Under the pieces are notes generated by a model that saw only the letters and a list, made by a program, of their open reading frames with translations, was not told where the DNA came from and searched no databases. Below are positions 6,049-6,172 of a DNA stretch of 6,172 nucleotides, one piece after another. The DNA is from Phycisphaerales bacterium. Lineage in GTDB: Bacteria; Planctomycetota; Phycisphaerae; Phycisphaerales; UBA1924. Numbering within the stretch: position 1 is the stretch's first letter; each line of letters opens with the position of its first letter. The stretch lies in assembly GCA_003511945.1 (NCBI GenBank), contig DOJA01000154.1, forward strand, positions 890 through 7,061, written 5' to 3'. Both the position numbers and the translations under genes were made by a program.

Positions 6049-6167
6049 TCACTGAATGACCCATCCCCTCTGGTGGGCCGGGCGGCCCGCCCGTCACTCC
6101 CGCGGTCCCCCTGGTGGGACAGGCGTCCCGTCCGTCTCTCTTCCCGTTCTCCGAGTCATTCTGTGAG
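6049..6167 (+). repeat. Composite palindromic intergenic element, copy C (double core)
   Basis: The left arm TCACTGAATGACC (6049-6061) is followed 10 bp later by a first core (GGTGGGCC from 6072, with GGGCGGCCCGCCC). A second core (GGTGGGAC from 6113, with AGGCGTCCCG) comes 41 bp further on. The single right arm GTCATTCTGTGA is at 6155-6166. From the second core to 6167 is 55 bp, as in copies A and B, and the left arm to first core distance (23 bp) equals that in copy B. The element starts 32 nt after the DUF1501 stop. It lies nearly at the window edge, so more units could follow. Confidence 0.75.
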
Positions 6168-6172
6168 CGGCT

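Noticed and set aside
4838..6097. 419-residue minus-strand frame opposite DUF1501
   Set aside because: Antisense shadow; almost entirely Gly, Ala, Glu, Val and Asp, as expected from reversing GC-rich codons.

Overview
This 6.2 kb stretch is very GC-rich, with C or G at almost every third codon position. It probably comes from a planctomycete, perhaps of the Phycisphaerae. The taxonomic hint is the adjacent DUF1800 and DUF1501 genes, a pairing common in Planctomycetes but also found in Verrucomicrobia, Proteobacteria and others, so the assignment is an inference.

Layout. Positions 1-153 are non-coding and begin with a degenerate G-rich heptamer repeat. A possible small secreted protein (154-567, minus strand) faces away from the rest. 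A 134-bp divergent spacer (568-701) holds one weak sigma70-like promoter candidate for each direction. Four well-supported plus-strand genes follow: a biotin-protein ligase (702-1490), a GT1/COG1819 glycosyltransferase (1610-2935), a DUF1800 protein (3017-4537) and a Tat-exported DUF1501 protein (4697-6016). The last two probably act together at or beyond the cell envelope; their molecular role is not established. The ligase and the glycosyltransferase have no evident functional link to that pair.

The most unusual content lies between the genes. Three copies of one composite palindromic element (1502-1580, 4545-4622, 6049-6167) each sit just after a stop codon. Each copy has 12-13 bp terminal inverted repeats (TCACAGAATGAC at the left, GTCATTCTGTGA at the right) around a GGGACAGGCGTCCCG-type hairpin core. 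The distance from core to right end is exactly 55 bp in all three. The third copy has a second core. In addition, a perfect (CCCCAGT)n array lies 18 bp upstream of the DUF1501 start. It has the same unit as the cyanobacterial STRR1 heptamer and is a strong G-quadruplex candidate on the minus strand. No tRNA, rRNA, CRISPR array, transposase gene or classical U-tract terminator was seen.
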